Assembly: GCF_002803065.1 (NCBI RefSeq) | Contig: NZ_NNBL01000029.1 | Location: 1-64,000 of the forward strand | DNA: 64,000 bases | DNA from: Streptomyces sp. CB01635 | Lineage (GTDB): Bacteria; Actinomycetota; Actinomycetes; Streptomycetales; Streptomycetaceae | Direction: 5' to 3' | In this document: in pieces, positions 18,969-27,942 of the stretch | Layout of the letters: each line of letters starts with the position of its first letter | How positions within the stretch are numbered: the first letter of the stretch is position 1 | Made by a program: the position numbers and the translations under genes | The notes under the pieces: generated by a model | Told to the model about the DNA's origin: nothing | Databases searched by the model: none | The model's input: only the letters and a program-made list of their open reading frames with translations

Positions 18969-21176
18969 CTACTCCTCGGTCGGAAGCGCGGCGTCCGCCG
19001 CCGCCTCCGGCCCCTGTTCGAGCAGGACGGCGAACCCGTCCTCGTTCAGAACCGGAACCTTCAGCTGCATCGCCTTGTCGTACTTGGAGCCCGGGTTGTC
19101 CCCCACTACGACGAAGGAGGTCTTCTTGGAAACGGAGCCCGTCACCTTGGCCCCTCTACTCTGCAGGGCCTCTTTCGCGCCATCTCGGGTGTGGTGCTCG
19201 AGTGTGCCGGTGACGACGACCGTGAGGCCTTCGAGCGGGCGCGGGCCCTGGTCCTCGCCGGCGCCCTCCTCCTCCATCCGGACCCCGGCGGCCCGCCACT
19301 TGCGCAGGATCTCGCGGTGCCAGTCCTCCGCGAACCACTGCTTGAGCGAGGCGGCGATGATCGGCCCGACGCCGTCGGTGGCGGCGAGCTCCTCCTCGGT
19401 GGCCTGCTCGATGCGGTCGATGGAGCGGAACTCGCGGGCCAGCGCCTCGGCGGCGACGGGGCCCACATGGCGCACCGACAGGCCGGTGATGATGCGGGCG
19501 AGGGGCCGCTCCTTGGCCGCCGCGATGTTCTCCAGCATGGACAGGGCGTTCTTGCGGGGCTCGCCCTGCTGGTTGGCGAAGACCGTGGCGATCTTCTCCT
19601 CGCCGGTCTTCGGGTCCCGCTTCGGCAGTCCGCTGTCCTGGTCGAGGACGTACGCCCTGATCGGCAGCAGCTGCTCGATGGTGAGGTCGAACAGGTCGCC
19701 CTCGTCGGAGAGCGCCGGCTCGGACGGCTCCAGGGGCTTGGTGAGGGCGGCGGCCGCCACGTAACCGAAGTTCTCGATGTCGAGGGACTTGCGGCCCGCG
19801 AGGTAGAAGAGGCGCTCGCGCAACTGGGCCGGGCAGGAACGGGCGTTCGGGCAGCGGAGGTCGATGTCGCCCTCCTTCATGGCCCGCAGAGGCGTGCCGC
19901 ACTCGGGGCATTCGGCGGGCATCACGAACTCCCGCTCGCTGCCGTCGCGCAGGTCGGCGACCGGGCCGAGGATCTCGGGGATGACGTCGCCCGCCTTCCG
20001 CAGGACGACGGTGTCGCCGATGAGGACGCCCTTCTTCTTGACGACGTCCTGGTTGTGCAGGGTCGCGAACTCGACCTCCGAGCCGGCCACGGTGACCGGT
20101 TCGACCTGCGCGTACGGCGTGACGCGGCCGGTGCGGCCCACACCCACGCGGATGTTGACCAGCTTGGTGTTGACCTCCTCCGGCGGGTACTTCCAGGCGA
20201 TGGCCCAGCGCGGCGCGCGCGAGGTGGAGCCGAGGCGGCCCTGGAGGGGGATCTCGTCGAGCTTGACGACGGCGCCGTCGATCTCGTGCTCGACGATGGA
20301 GTGGCGGTTCTCCCCGTAGTGGGCGATGAACTCCCGTACGTCCTCGATGCTGTCGACCACCCTGTTGTGCCGGGCGGTGGGCAGGCCCCATTCGTGCAAC
20401 AGCTCGTAGGCCTGGGAGAGGCGGTCGATGTCGAAGCCCTCGCGGGCGCCGATGCCGTGCACGACCATGTGGAGCGGGCGCGTCGCGGTGACGCGGGGGT
20501 CCTTCTGGCGGAGCGAACCCGCCGCCGCGTTGCGCGGGTTGGCGAAGGGCTTGTCCCCGGCCTCGACCAGGCGCGCGTTGAGCTCCTCGAACCCCTCCAT
20601 GGGGAAGAAGACTTCGCCGCGGATCTCCACGAGCGCCGGGACGCGGTCGCCCTTGAGGCGGTGGGGGATCTCGGCGATCGTGCGCACGTTGGGCGTGATG
20701 TCCTCGCCGGTGCGGCCGTCGCCGCGGGTGGCGGCTCGGGTGAGCTTGCCGTCCTCGTACGTGAGGTTGACCGCGAGGCCGTCGATCTTGAGTTCGCACA
20801 GGAAGTGGTAGTCGGACGTGCCGACGTCCCGGGCGATGCGGTCCGCCCAGGCGGCCAACTCGGCGTCGTCGAAGGCGTTGTCGAGGGAGAGCATGCGTTC
20901 GCGGTGCTCGACGGCCGTGAACGACGTGGACACCGGCGCGTACGAGCCCGCGACCTTCTGGGTCGGCGAGTCGGGGGTGCGCAGCTCGGGGTACTGCTCC
21001 TCCAGCGCCTCCAGGGAGCGCAGCAGTTTGTCGAACTCGCCGTCGCTGACGACCGGCTGGTCCTTCACGTAGTACCTGAAGCGGTGCTCCTCGATCTGCT
21101 CGGCGAGCTGCGCGTGCTGCTCCCGTGCCGTCGTGGGCACCTCTGCGGGCTGTGCGTGCTGCTGTTCGCCGGCCAC
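18969..21176 (-). CDS. ligA: NAD-dependent DNA ligase
   Basis: 735 aa, the usual LigA length. It seals nicks in replication and repair using NAD. The N-terminal Ia part (RYYVKDQPVVSDGEFD) recognises NMN. The adenylated Lys sits in CELKIDG near residue 130. The OB fold, a Cys4 zinc finger (CPECGTPL ... RCPNARSCPAQ), helix-hairpin-helix repeats and a C-terminal BRCT domain (about 645-720) follow. I chose the GTG at 21176, which has GGAGG 8 nt upstream; longer in-frame starts would add unrelated Arg-rich sequence. Confidence 0.97.
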   Translation of the reverse strand: MAGEQQHAQPAEVPTTAREQHAQLAEQIEEHRFRYYVKDQPVVSDGEFDKLLRSLEALEEQYPELRTPDSPTQKVAGSYAPVSTSFTAVEHRERMLSLDNAFDDAELAAWADRIARDVGTSDYHFLCELKIDGLAVNLTYEDGKLTRAATRGDGRTGEDITPNVRTIAEIPHRLKGDRVPALVEIRGEVFFPMEGFEELNARLVEAGDKPFANPRNAAAGSLRQKDPRVTATRPLHMVVHGIGAREGFDIDRLSQAYELLHEWGLPTARHNRVVDSIEDVREFIAHYGENRHSIVEHEIDGAVVKLDEIPLQGRLGSTSRAPRWAIAWKYPPEEVNTKLVNIRVGVGRTGRVTPYAQVEPVTVAGSEVEFATLHNQDVVKKKGVLIGDTVVLRKAGDVIPEILGPVADLRDGSEREFVMPAECPECGTPLRAMKEGDIDLRCPNARSCPAQLRERLFYLAGRKSLDIENFGYVAAAALTKPLEPSEPALSDEGDLFDLTIEQLLPIRAYVLDQDSGLPKRDPKTGEEKIATVFANQQGEPRKNALSMLENIAAAKERPLARIITGLSVRHVGPVAAEALAREFRSIDRIEQATEEELAATDGVGPIIAASLKQWFAEDWHREILRKWRAAGVRMEEEGAGEDQGPRPLEGLTVVVTGTLEHHTRDGAKEALQSRGAKVTGSVSKKTSFVVVGDNPGSKYDKAMQLKVPVLNEDGFAVLLEQGPEAAADAALPTEE

Positions 21177-21217
21177 CGTCTCGTCCTCCCGTTTGTTCCT
21201 GTGCGGATCCCGAGCCG

Positions 21218-22222
21218 TCACTCTGGGTTGTCCGCAAGTGATCTCGCCGCCCGGACGCAGTGGGCGAGCGCGGCACGCGCGTACGCGGGAGAGGCCCCCG
21301 CGAGACCGCACGACGGTGTGACCGTGACCGACTCCGCGAGGGAGCCGGGATTCAGCCCCAGCCTGCGCCACAGCGTCCTGACTCCCATGACGCTACCGGC
21401 AGGGTCTGACAATGGGCTGTCCGTGCCCGGCACGACACCGGCGAAGAGCCGCGTACCGGCCTCGACGGCCTCACCGATCGCGTCGTCGTCACGTTCGGTG
21501 AGCAGCGAGAAGTCGAAGGAGATCGCGTCGGCGCCCGCACGTCGCAGCAGGGCGAACGGGACGTCGGGGGCGCAGGAGTGCACGACGACGGGTCCGTCGT
21601 GGACCGAGACGACCTCGCGGAGCGTGCTCTCCACGAGCTGGCGGTCGACGGCGCGGTGGGTGCGGTATCCGCTGGCGCTCCTGACCTGGCCGCGCAGTAC
21701 GGCGATGAGGGACGGCTCGTCGAGCTGGAGGACGATCTCCGCCCCGGGGACGCGGCGGCGCATGTCGTCGAGGTGGAGGCGCAGGCCCTCGGCGAGCGAG
21801 CCGGCGAGGTCCCGGCAGGCGCCCTCGTCGGACAGGGCGACCTCGCCGTTACGCAGTTCCAGGGCGGCGGCGAGCGTCCAGGGGCCGACCGCCTGCACCT
21901 TCAACGGCCCCTGGTAGCCCTGCGTGAACTCCTCGAGGGCGTCCAGGTCCTCACCCATCCAGGACCGGGCGCGCCGGGTGTCGCGGCCCGGCCGGTCCCC
22001 GAGCCGCCAGCCGCTGGGCTCCACGCGCGCGTACAGCTCGACGAGCAGTCCGGCGGTCCGGCCGATCATGTCGGCGCCGGGTCCGCGTGCGGGCAGTTCC
22101 GCCAGATACGGGAACTCCTCGACACTGCCGGTGACCGTCTTGGCCGCCTCGCGCGCGTCGCCACCGGGCATCGATCCGACACCGGTGGCCGGCCCCGGCC
22201 TGAACTTGCTGTTTTCGCTCAC
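21218..22222 (-). CDS. MetE-like cobalamin-independent methionine synthase domain protein
   Basis: A 334-aa single-domain protein resembling the C-terminal half of MetE, a TIM barrel that binds zinc. TGVGSMPGGD at the N-terminus, LQLDEPSL near the middle, and the zinc-ligand motifs VVHSCAPD and VTPSCGLAG are visible. It is less than half the length of full MetE, so the normal polyglutamate-folate domain is missing. It may be a MetE-like methyltransferase with another donor. It lies 41 bp upstream of ligA in the same direction. Confidence 0.85.
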   Translation of the reverse strand: MSENSKFRPGPATGVGSMPGGDAREAAKTVTGSVEEFPYLAELPARGPGADMIGRTAGLLVELYARVEPSGWRLGDRPGRDTRRARSWMGEDLDALEEFTQGYQGPLKVQAVGPWTLAAALELRNGEVALSDEGACRDLAGSLAEGLRLHLDDMRRRVPGAEIVLQLDEPSLIAVLRGQVRSASGYRTHRAVDRQLVESTLREVVSVHDGPVVVHSCAPDVPFALLRRAGADAISFDFSLLTERDDDAIGEAVEAGTRLFAGVVPGTDSPLSDPAGSVMGVRTLWRRLGLNPGSLAESVTVTPSCGLAGASPAYARAALAHCVRAARSLADNPE

Positions 22223-22287
22223 CCGCGAAGCGTACGTAACAGGGCCGGGGCCGGCTCAGGCGCAGGTGGGCCGAGGCCCGGAAGGCG

Positions 22288-22986
22288 CTAGCGGCCCGGG
22301 CGCACCGTGAGGTCGTTGACCTCGGCGTCGCGCGGCAGGTCGAGCGCCATGACGATCGTCGTGGCGACCGACTCGGGGTCGATCCAGCGGGCGGCGTCGT
22401 ACGGCTTGCCCTCCTGCTGGTGCACCTTGACCTGCATCGCGCTGGCCGTGCGGCCCGGGTAGACCGACGTGACCCGCACTCCGTTGCCGTGCTCCTCCTG
22501 GCGCAGGGAGTCGGCGAGCGCCTTCAGGCCGTGCTTGGAGGCGGCGTACGCGGACCAGTCGGCGTGCGCACTGAGGCCCGCACCCGAGTTGACGAAGATC
22601 ACGTGGCCGTGGGCGACGCGGAGCTGGGGCAGGAAATGGCGGGTCAGTTCGGCGGGGGCGACCAGGTTCACGTTCAGCTGGTGGCGCCACGACTTGGGGG
22701 TGAGCTCGCCGACCGGGCCGAGGTCGACGACGCCCGCGATGTGCAGCAGCGACTCCACCCGGTCCGGCAGCGACTGGTGCGAGAACGCCCAGGAGAGCTT
22801 GTCCGGGTCGGCGAGGTCGCCGACGAGGGTGGCCGCGCCGGGGAACTGGGCCGCGAGTTCCTTCGCGCGGGCCGCGTCGCGCGCGTGGAGGACGAGTTGG
22901 TCCCCGCGTGCGTGCAGACGGCGCGCCACGGCCGCGCCGATACCTGATCCGGCCCCGGTGATCACATGTGTTGCCATACGGGCCAT
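22288..22986 (-). CDS. Short-chain dehydrogenase/reductase
   Basis: A 232-aa Rossmann-fold oxidoreductase. The cofactor loop is TGAGSGIGAAVAR near residue 10, with an Arg-containing second strand (HARDAARAKEL) suggesting NADPH. The catalytic Ser is in VNSGAGL near 124 and the YAASK motif near 137. It is slightly shorter than typical because the C-terminal substrate loop is brief. The ATG at 22977 is an alternative start. It follows the LOG gene by 7 bp. Substrate unknown. Confidence 0.88.
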   Translation of the reverse strand: MARMATHVITGAGSGIGAAVARRLHARGDQLVLHARDAARAKELAAQFPGAATLVGDLADPDKLSWAFSHQSLPDRVESLLHIAGVVDLGPVGELTPKSWRHQLNVNLVAPAELTRHFLPQLRVAHGHVIFVNSGAGLSAHADWSAYAASKHGLKALADSLRQEEHGNGVRVTSVYPGRTASAMQVKVHQQEGKPYDAARWIDPESVATTIVMALDLPRDAEVNDLTVRPGR

Positions 22987-22993
22987 GCTCGCA

Positions 22994-23533
22994 TTAGAGC
23001 GTGCCGAGTGATTCCTCCAGGTAGGCCAGCGCGCCGACCGGCTCCTCGGCGAAGAAGACGAGTTCGGTGAGCGGCAACGGCAGGAACCCCTCGTCGTCCA
23101 TGCGGCGGAACTGCTGCTTGAGGCCGTCGTAGAAGCCCGCCGAGTTCAGCAGGACGACCGGCTTGTTGTGCTTGCCGTGCTTCTTCAGCTCCAGGATCTC
23201 GGTGGCCTCGTCGAGCGTGCCCGCGCCGCCCACCATGATCACGACGGCGTCGGCCTTCTCCAGGAGCAGCGCCTTGCGTTCGGCGAGGTCGCGGGCGATG
23301 ACCATCTCGTCGGCGTTCGCCCGCGCCAGGTCGGCGAGGAAGTCCACGGAGACGCCCACGAGGCGCCCTCCGGCCTCCTGCACACCGTCCGCGACGACCT
23401 TCATGAGACCGCTCTCCGAACCACCCCACACGAGCGTGTGACCGCCCTTGCCGAGCAGTTCGGCGAACTCACGGGCGGGTCGGGTGTAGCGGTCGGCGAG
23501 GTCGGCGGCGGAGAGGAAGACGCAGATGTTCAT
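22994..23533 (-). CDS. LOG-like TIGR00730 family Rossmann protein
   Basis: A 179-aa protein from the ATG at 23533, with AGGAG just upstream. LOG proteins release free cytokinin base from nucleoside monophosphates or act as related nucleotide hydrolases. The first motif reads WGGSESGLMK and the second MVGGAGTLDEATE, where most family members have PGGxGTxxE, so the Pro is replaced by Val. The helical C-terminus has EPVGALAYLEE. A nucleotide-hydrolase role is likely but the divergent motifs leave the substrate open. First gene of the LOG-SDR-MetE-ligA run. Confidence 0.85.
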   Translation of the reverse strand: MNICVFLSAADLADRYTRPAREFAELLGKGGHTLVWGGSESGLMKVVADGVQEAGGRLVGVSVDFLADLARANADEMVIARDLAERKALLLEKADAVVIMVGGAGTLDEATEILELKKHGKHNKPVVLLNSAGFYDGLKQQFRRMDDEGFLPLPLTELVFFAEEPVGALAYLEESLGTL

Positions 23534-23585
23534 GTCTCCTACCGTACGGGGGAAGAACGGCGGCCTCGCCGGTGCTGTCCCAGGT

Positions 23586-23909
23586 ATGGCTGATGGACAC
23601 ACGATCACGATCGAGCAGGGCACCGGTTCCGTACGCGTAGTCCACGGCGGGGTGGTGCTCGCACAGAGCGCCCGCCCACTGCTGCTGCGCGAGACGGGCT
23701 GTCCCGTGCGTTACTACATCCCGCCGGCGGACGTCCGCACGGACCTGCTGACCCCGTCCGACACACAGACGTACTGCCCCTTCAAGGGAACGGCGTCCTA
23801 CTGGTCCCTGCCGGACGCCCCCGACCTGGTGTGGGCATACCCCGACCCGAAGCCGGACGTGGCCGAGATCAAGGACCACCTGTGCTTCTACGAGGTGGAA
23901 ACCGTCTGA
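23586..23909 (+). CDS. DUF427 domain protein
   Basis: A 107-aa protein (MADGHTITIEQG start), one complete DUF427 domain. It shows VVLAQSARPLLLRET, the YYIPPADV segment, TYCPFKGTASYW with its conserved Cys, and a final WAYPDP...FYEVETV. The domain is small and beta-rich, and its function is not established. It is divergent from the LOG gene with 52 bp between them and is followed 41 bp later by a hydrolase gene. Confidence 0.92.
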   Translation: MADGHTITIEQGTGSVRVVHGGVVLAQSARPLLLRETGCPVRYYIPPADVRTDLLTPSDTQTYCPFKGTASYWSLPDAPDLVWAYPDPKPDVAEIKDHLCFYEVETV

Positions 23910-23950
23910 CCGCGTGATGAGTTCCGCCGGGCGAGGGAGTCCTCACAGAC

Positions 23951-24730
23951 ATGGACAAGAAGACGAACTCTCCCGACGGCACGGCCATCGCGTACGACCG
24001 CACCGGCACGGGCCCGGCGGTCATCCTGGTGAGCGGCGCCCTGTCGGCGGGCTCGTCGATGGAGCCGCTGGCGGCCCGGCTGAGCGGCGGACTCGGCGCC
24101 GTCCCGTACGACCGCAGGGGGCGCGGCGCGAGCGGTGACACGGCCCCCTACGCCGTCGCCCGCGAGGTGGAGGACATCGCCGCGCTCATCGACGCGGTGG
24201 GCGGCAGCGCGGCGCTCTACGGCATGTCGTCGGGCGCGGCGCTGGCCCTGGAGGCGGCGGCGAGTGGGCTGCCGGTGACCCGAGTCGCCGTGTACGAACC
24301 CCCGTTCGCGGTCGACGAAGGGGGCGGCAAGGAGCGCGCGGAGTACACGCAGCAGCTGTCCGAGCTCCTCGCCGAGGGCCGCAACGGGGACGCGGTGGAG
24401 CTGTTCATGTCGCTCGCCGGCGCGCCAGCCGAGATGGTCGCGGGCGCCCGGCGCTCTCCCTGGTGGCCGGACATGGAGGCGGTCGCGCCGACCCTGGCCT
24501 ATGACAATGCCGCGATGGGTGACGGTCTGGTGCCGCGGGAGCGGCTGGCCTCGATCACCGTGCCGGTGCTCGCCGTCGCGGGCGGCGCTAGCCCCTCGTG
24601 GATGCGAGAGGCGGCGCGGACGGTAGCAGGGGCGGTGCCCGACGGGACGTACCGCACGCTCGACGGCCAGACCCACGCCGTGGATCCGGACGCGCTCGGT
24701 CCGCTGCTCACCGACTTCTTCTCGGCGTAG
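23951..24730 (+). CDS. Alpha/beta hydrolase
   Basis: A 259-aa soluble hydrolase. LVSGAL is the oxyanion strand, YDRRGRG precedes the nucleophile elbow GMSSG near residue 95, a likely acid lies around 195-215, and the catalytic His is probably in LDGQTHAVDPDAL near the C-terminus. There is no signal peptide. Its stop is 20 bp from the convergent mnmA stop. The substrate is not predictable. Confidence 0.9.
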   Translation: MDKKTNSPDGTAIAYDRTGTGPAVILVSGALSAGSSMEPLAARLSGGLGAVPYDRRGRGASGDTAPYAVAREVEDIAALIDAVGGSAALYGMSSGAALALEAAASGLPVTRVAVYEPPFAVDEGGGKERAEYTQQLSELLAEGRNGDAVELFMSLAGAPAEMVAGARRSPWWPDMEAVAPTLAYDNAAMGDGLVPRERLASITVPVLAVAGGASPSWMREAARTVAGAVPDGTYRTLDGQTHAVDPDALGPLLTDFFSA

Positions 24731-24750
24731 CCCCGCGCGCCCGTAAGCGG

Positions 24751-25881
24751 CTAGGCAGCCGTCTTCGCGCGCGTGGTCGTCGCGATCGTCGCCGAGCCGA
24801 CCACGCGCGTGCCGTCGTAGAGCACGATGGCCTGGCCGGGGGCGACGCCGCGCACGGGCTCGTCGAAGGTGACGGTCAGGGTGCCGTCCACCAGCTCCGC
24901 CGTCACCGGCGTCTCGTCGCCGTGGGCGCGCAGCTGCGCGGTGTACGTGCCCGGTCCCGAGGGAGCCGTGCCGCACCAGCGGGGCTTGATGGCCGTGAGG
25001 GCGGTGACATCGAGGGAGCCGACGGGGCCGACCGTCACCGTGTTGTTCACCGGCGAGATGTCCAGGACGTAGCGCGGCTTGCCGTCGGGGGCCGGGGTGC
25101 CGATGCGCAGGCCCTTGCGCTGGCCGATCGTGAAGCCGTACGCGCCCTCGTGCGTGCCGACCTTGCTGCCCGCCTCGTCGACGATGTCGCCCTCGGCCTT
25201 GCCCAGGCGCGACGCGAGGAAGCCCTGGGTGTCGCCGTCCGCGATGAAACAGATGTCGTGCGAGTCGGGCTTCTTGGCGACCGCGAGGCCGCGCCGCTCG
25301 GCCTCCGCGCGGATCTCGTCCTTCGTCGTGACCGTGTCGCCGAGGGGGAACAGGGCGTGCGCGAGCTGGCGGTCGTCGAGCACTCCGAGGACGTACGACT
25401 GGTCCTTGGCCATGTCGGAGGCGCGGTGCAGCTCGCGGGTGCCGTCCGCGTGCTCGACCACCTTCGCGTAGTGGCCCGTGGCGACCGCGTCGAAGCCCAG
25501 GGCGAGCGCCTTGTCGAGGAGCGCGGCGAACTTGATCTTCTCGTTGCAGCGCAGGCACGGGTTCGGGGTGCGCCCGGCCTCGTACTCGGCGACGAAGTCG
25601 TCGACGACGTCCTCGCGGAAGCGCTCGGCGAGGTCCCAGACGTAGAAGGGGATGCCGATGACGTCGGCGGCCCTGCGGGCGTCACGGGAGTCCTCCACGG
25701 TGCAACAGCCGCGGGCTCCGGTGCGGAACGACTGCGGGTTCGCGGAGAGGGCGAGGTGGACGCCCGTCACGTCGTGGCCCGCTTCCGCCGCGCGGGCGGC
25801 GGCGACGGCGGAGTCCACGCCGCCCGACATGGCGGCGAGGACGCGAAGGGGGCGGGTGCTCTGCGGGGTCTGCGAAGTCAT
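24751..25881 (-). CDS. mnmA: tRNA-specific 2-thiouridylase MnmA
   Basis: A 376-aa enzyme that adds sulfur to U34 of Lys, Glu and Gln tRNAs. The PP-loop SGGVDSAVAA is near residue 19, and the first catalytic Cys is in PNPCLRCNEKIKF near 105. The second catalytic Cys is in SHDICFIADGD, and GQRKGLRIG follows. The in-frame upstream extension is Arg-rich shadow sequence, so I start at the ATG at 25881. The cysteine desulfurase at 26694-27863 is a plausible sulfur donor; an opposite-strand amidase separates them. Confidence 0.97.
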   Translation of the reverse strand: MTSQTPQSTRPLRVLAAMSGGVDSAVAAARAAEAGHDVTGVHLALSANPQSFRTGARGCCTVEDSRDARRAADVIGIPFYVWDLAERFREDVVDDFVAEYEAGRTPNPCLRCNEKIKFAALLDKALALGFDAVATGHYAKVVEHADGTRELHRASDMAKDQSYVLGVLDDRQLAHALFPLGDTVTTKDEIRAEAERRGLAVAKKPDSHDICFIADGDTQGFLASRLGKAEGDIVDEAGSKVGTHEGAYGFTIGQRKGLRIGTPAPDGKPRYVLDISPVNNTVTVGPVGSLDVTALTAIKPRWCGTAPSGPGTYTAQLRAHGDETPVTAELVDGTLTVTFDEPVRGVAPGQAIVLYDGTRVVGSATIATTTRAKTAA

Positions 25882-25965
25882 AGCTCTCACAGGGTACGGG
25901 GCCGCGGGAACCGAATCCCGCGAGTATCCGTTGTGGATCTCGTACGACGTGAACGGGGGCGGGTC

Positions 25966-26670
25966 GTGGGAGCACAGGGGAAGTCGCGGCAGAAGTCCGG
26001 GGGCGGCGCGAAGTGCGACGGTGACCGGGGGGTCAGCCGGCGGACGCTGCTGATCGGAGGCGCGGCGACAGCCGTCGGTGTGGGCCTGCTCGCCCGCAGC
26101 GACCTGGCGCACATGTGGTGGCAGATGCCCGGCATCGACAAGCCGCGCAAGGCCGGCGAGGTCGACTTCAGGGGCGCGGAGTGGGTGGCCGCGGCGGCGG
26201 CGAACTGGCGGCGGGCGGACCGCCCCGCCGACTACACGATCGACCGCGTGATCATCCATGTCACACAGGGCAGCTACCAGGGGACGCTGAAGGTCTTCAA
26301 GGACCCGTGGCACGGGGCGGCCGCGCACTACGTGGTGCGCAAGGACGGCCACATAGCGCAGATGATCCGCGAGCTGGACGTGGCGTTCCACGCGGGGAAC
26401 AAGGAATTCAACGAGCGCAGTGTGGGGATCGAGCACGAGGGGTTCGTGGACCGCCCGGCCGACTTCACGGACGCCATGTACGCGTCCTCCGCGCGGCTCA
26501 CCGCCGGGATATGCAGGCGCTACGGGATACCCGTCGACCGGCAGCACATCATCGGGCACGTCGAGGTGCCGGGCACGGACCACACCGATCCGGGCCCGCA
26601 CTGGGACTGGGACCGGTACATGGGCCTGGTGAAGCGCGCCCATGAAGAGGGGCGCACGGCCAAGGCGTAA
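25966..26670 (+). CDS. Tat-exported N-acetylmuramoyl-L-alanine amidase (Amidase_2)
   Basis: About 234 aa. A twin-arginine signal, SRRTLLIGGAATAVGVGLLA, lies near residues 25-45, so it is probably exported folded. The catalytic domain has the zinc ligands in VIIHVTQGS (first His) and IIGHVEVPGTDHTDPG (second His and Asp), plus AAHYVVRKDG and AFHAGN. It should cut the bond between muramic acid and L-Ala in peptidoglycan. I place the start at the GTG at 25966; another GTG at 25933 is possible. It is divergent from mnmA, with a 7-bp inverted repeat (CGCGGGA/TCCCGCG, 25903-25922) between them. Confidence 0.9.
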   Translation: MGAQGKSRQKSGGGAKCDGDRGVSRRTLLIGGAATAVGVGLLARSDLAHMWWQMPGIDKPRKAGEVDFRGAEWVAAAAANWRRADRPADYTIDRVIIHVTQGSYQGTLKVFKDPWHGAAAHYVVRKDGHIAQMIRELDVAFHAGNKEFNERSVGIEHEGFVDRPADFTDAMYASSARLTAGICRRYGIPVDRQHIIGHVEVPGTDHTDPGPHWDWDRYMGLVKRAHEEGRTAKA

Positions 26671-26684
26671 GGCGTCCTGGCTCA

Positions 26685-26708
26685 GCCGGGCCGTCAGCTC
26701 AGCCCGGC
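26685..26708. terminator. Stem-loop between amidase and cysteine desulfurase stops
   Basis: GCCGGGC at 26685-26691 pairs with GCCCGGC at 26702-26708 across a 10-nt loop. It overlaps the last codons of the cysteine desulfurase and lies 15 bp after the amidase stop. It could end both convergent transcripts. Confidence 0.5.
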
Positions 26709-27863
26709 CGTCCTGGCCCGCTCCACCGCCGGTCCGATCGCGTCCGCCACAGCTGCCACGTCCGCCTCGGTCGACGTGTGGCCGAGGGAGAAGCGCAGGG
26801 TGCCGCGGGCCAGGTCCGGGTCCGTGCCGGTGGCCAGCAGTACGTGGCTGGGCTGCGCCACACCGGCCGTGCACGCGGAGCCGGTGGAGCACTCGATGCC
26901 CTGCGCGTCCAGGAGCAGCAGCAGGGAGTCGCCCTCGCACCCGGGGAAGGTGAAGTGGGCGTTGGCGGGCAGCCGGCCGCCGGGGGCCGGGTCGCCGCCG
27001 AGGATCGCCTCGGGGACGGCCGCGCGCACGGCGTCGACCAGGCCGTCGCGCAGTCCGCCGATCTCGCGGGCGAACCACTCACGCTGTTCGGCGGCGAGCC
27101 GTCCGGCGACGGCGAAGGCGGCGACGGCCGGCACGTCGAGCGTCCCGGAGCGCACATGCCGCTCCTGGCCGCCGCCGTGGAGCACGGGTACGGGGGTGTA
27201 CTCGCGGCCCAGGAGGAGCGCCCCGATACCGTACGGGCCGCCGATCTTGTGGCCGGAGACGGTCATCGCGGCGAGGCCGGACGCGGCGAAGTCGACGGGG
27301 ATCTGACCGAAGGCCTGGACGGCGTCGGCGTGCAGCGGGACACCGAACTCGGCGGCCACGTCGGCGAGTTCACGTACGGGCTGGATCGTGCCGATCTCGT
27401 TGTTCGCCCACATGACGGTGGCGAGCGCCACGTCGTCGGGGTTGCGGGCGATCGCCTCGCGCAGGGCGTCCGGGTGCACGCGCCCGTACGCGTCGACGGG
27501 CAGGTATTCGACGGTGGCGCCCTCGTGTTCGCCGAGCCAGTGCACGGCGTCGAGGACGGCGTGGTGTTCGACGGGGCTGGCGAGGACGCGGGTGCGGGCG
27601 GGGTCCGCGTCGCGGCGGGACCAGTACAGGCCCTTCACCGCGAGGTTGTCGGCCTCGGTGCCGCCCGAGGTGAAGACGACCTCACTGGGGCGGGCGCCGA
27701 GGGATTCGGCGAGGGTCTCGCGGGACTCCTCGACGGTGCGTCGGGCGCGCCGGCCTGCTGCGTGCAGCGAGGACGCGTTGCCGGTGAGGGCGAGCTGGGC
27801 GGTCATCACCTCGACGGCCTCCGGGAGCATCGGAGTGGTCGCGGCGTGGTCGAGGTAAGCCAT
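26694..27863 (-). CDS. Cysteine desulfurase (NifS/IscS class)
   Basis: A 389-aa PLP enzyme that makes protein-bound persulfide from cysteine. It starts MAYLDHAATTP. PLP Lys is in SGHKIGGPYG near residue 200. The active-site loop has the persulfide Cys in STGSACTAG near 325. HAVLDAVHWL and WANNEIGTIQP give the substrate and PLP contacts. No IscU or SufE gene is adjacent, and mnmA is the nearest sulfur acceptor, so tRNA thiolation is its likely job. The start has no serious competitor. Confidence 0.95.
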   Translation of the reverse strand: MAYLDHAATTPMLPEAVEVMTAQLALTGNASSLHAAGRRARRTVEESRETLAESLGARPSEVVFTSGGTEADNLAVKGLYWSRRDADPARTRVLASPVEHHAVLDAVHWLGEHEGATVEYLPVDAYGRVHPDALREAIARNPDDVALATVMWANNEIGTIQPVRELADVAAEFGVPLHADAVQAFGQIPVDFAASGLAAMTVSGHKIGGPYGIGALLLGREYTPVPVLHGGGQERHVRSGTLDVPAVAAFAVAGRLAAEQREWFAREIGGLRDGLVDAVRAAVPEAILGGDPAPGGRLPANAHFTFPGCEGDSLLLLLDAQGIECSTGSACTAGVAQPSHVLLATGTDPDLARGTLRFSLGHTSTEADVAAVADAIGPAVERARTAGLS

Positions 27864-27942
27864 GGTGGGCTCGATTCTACGAGCCCCTGTCCCGGTGCTC
27901 CGCGCCGCGTGGGGTCCCGTCCCACGCAGAGCGTCAAAGGGG

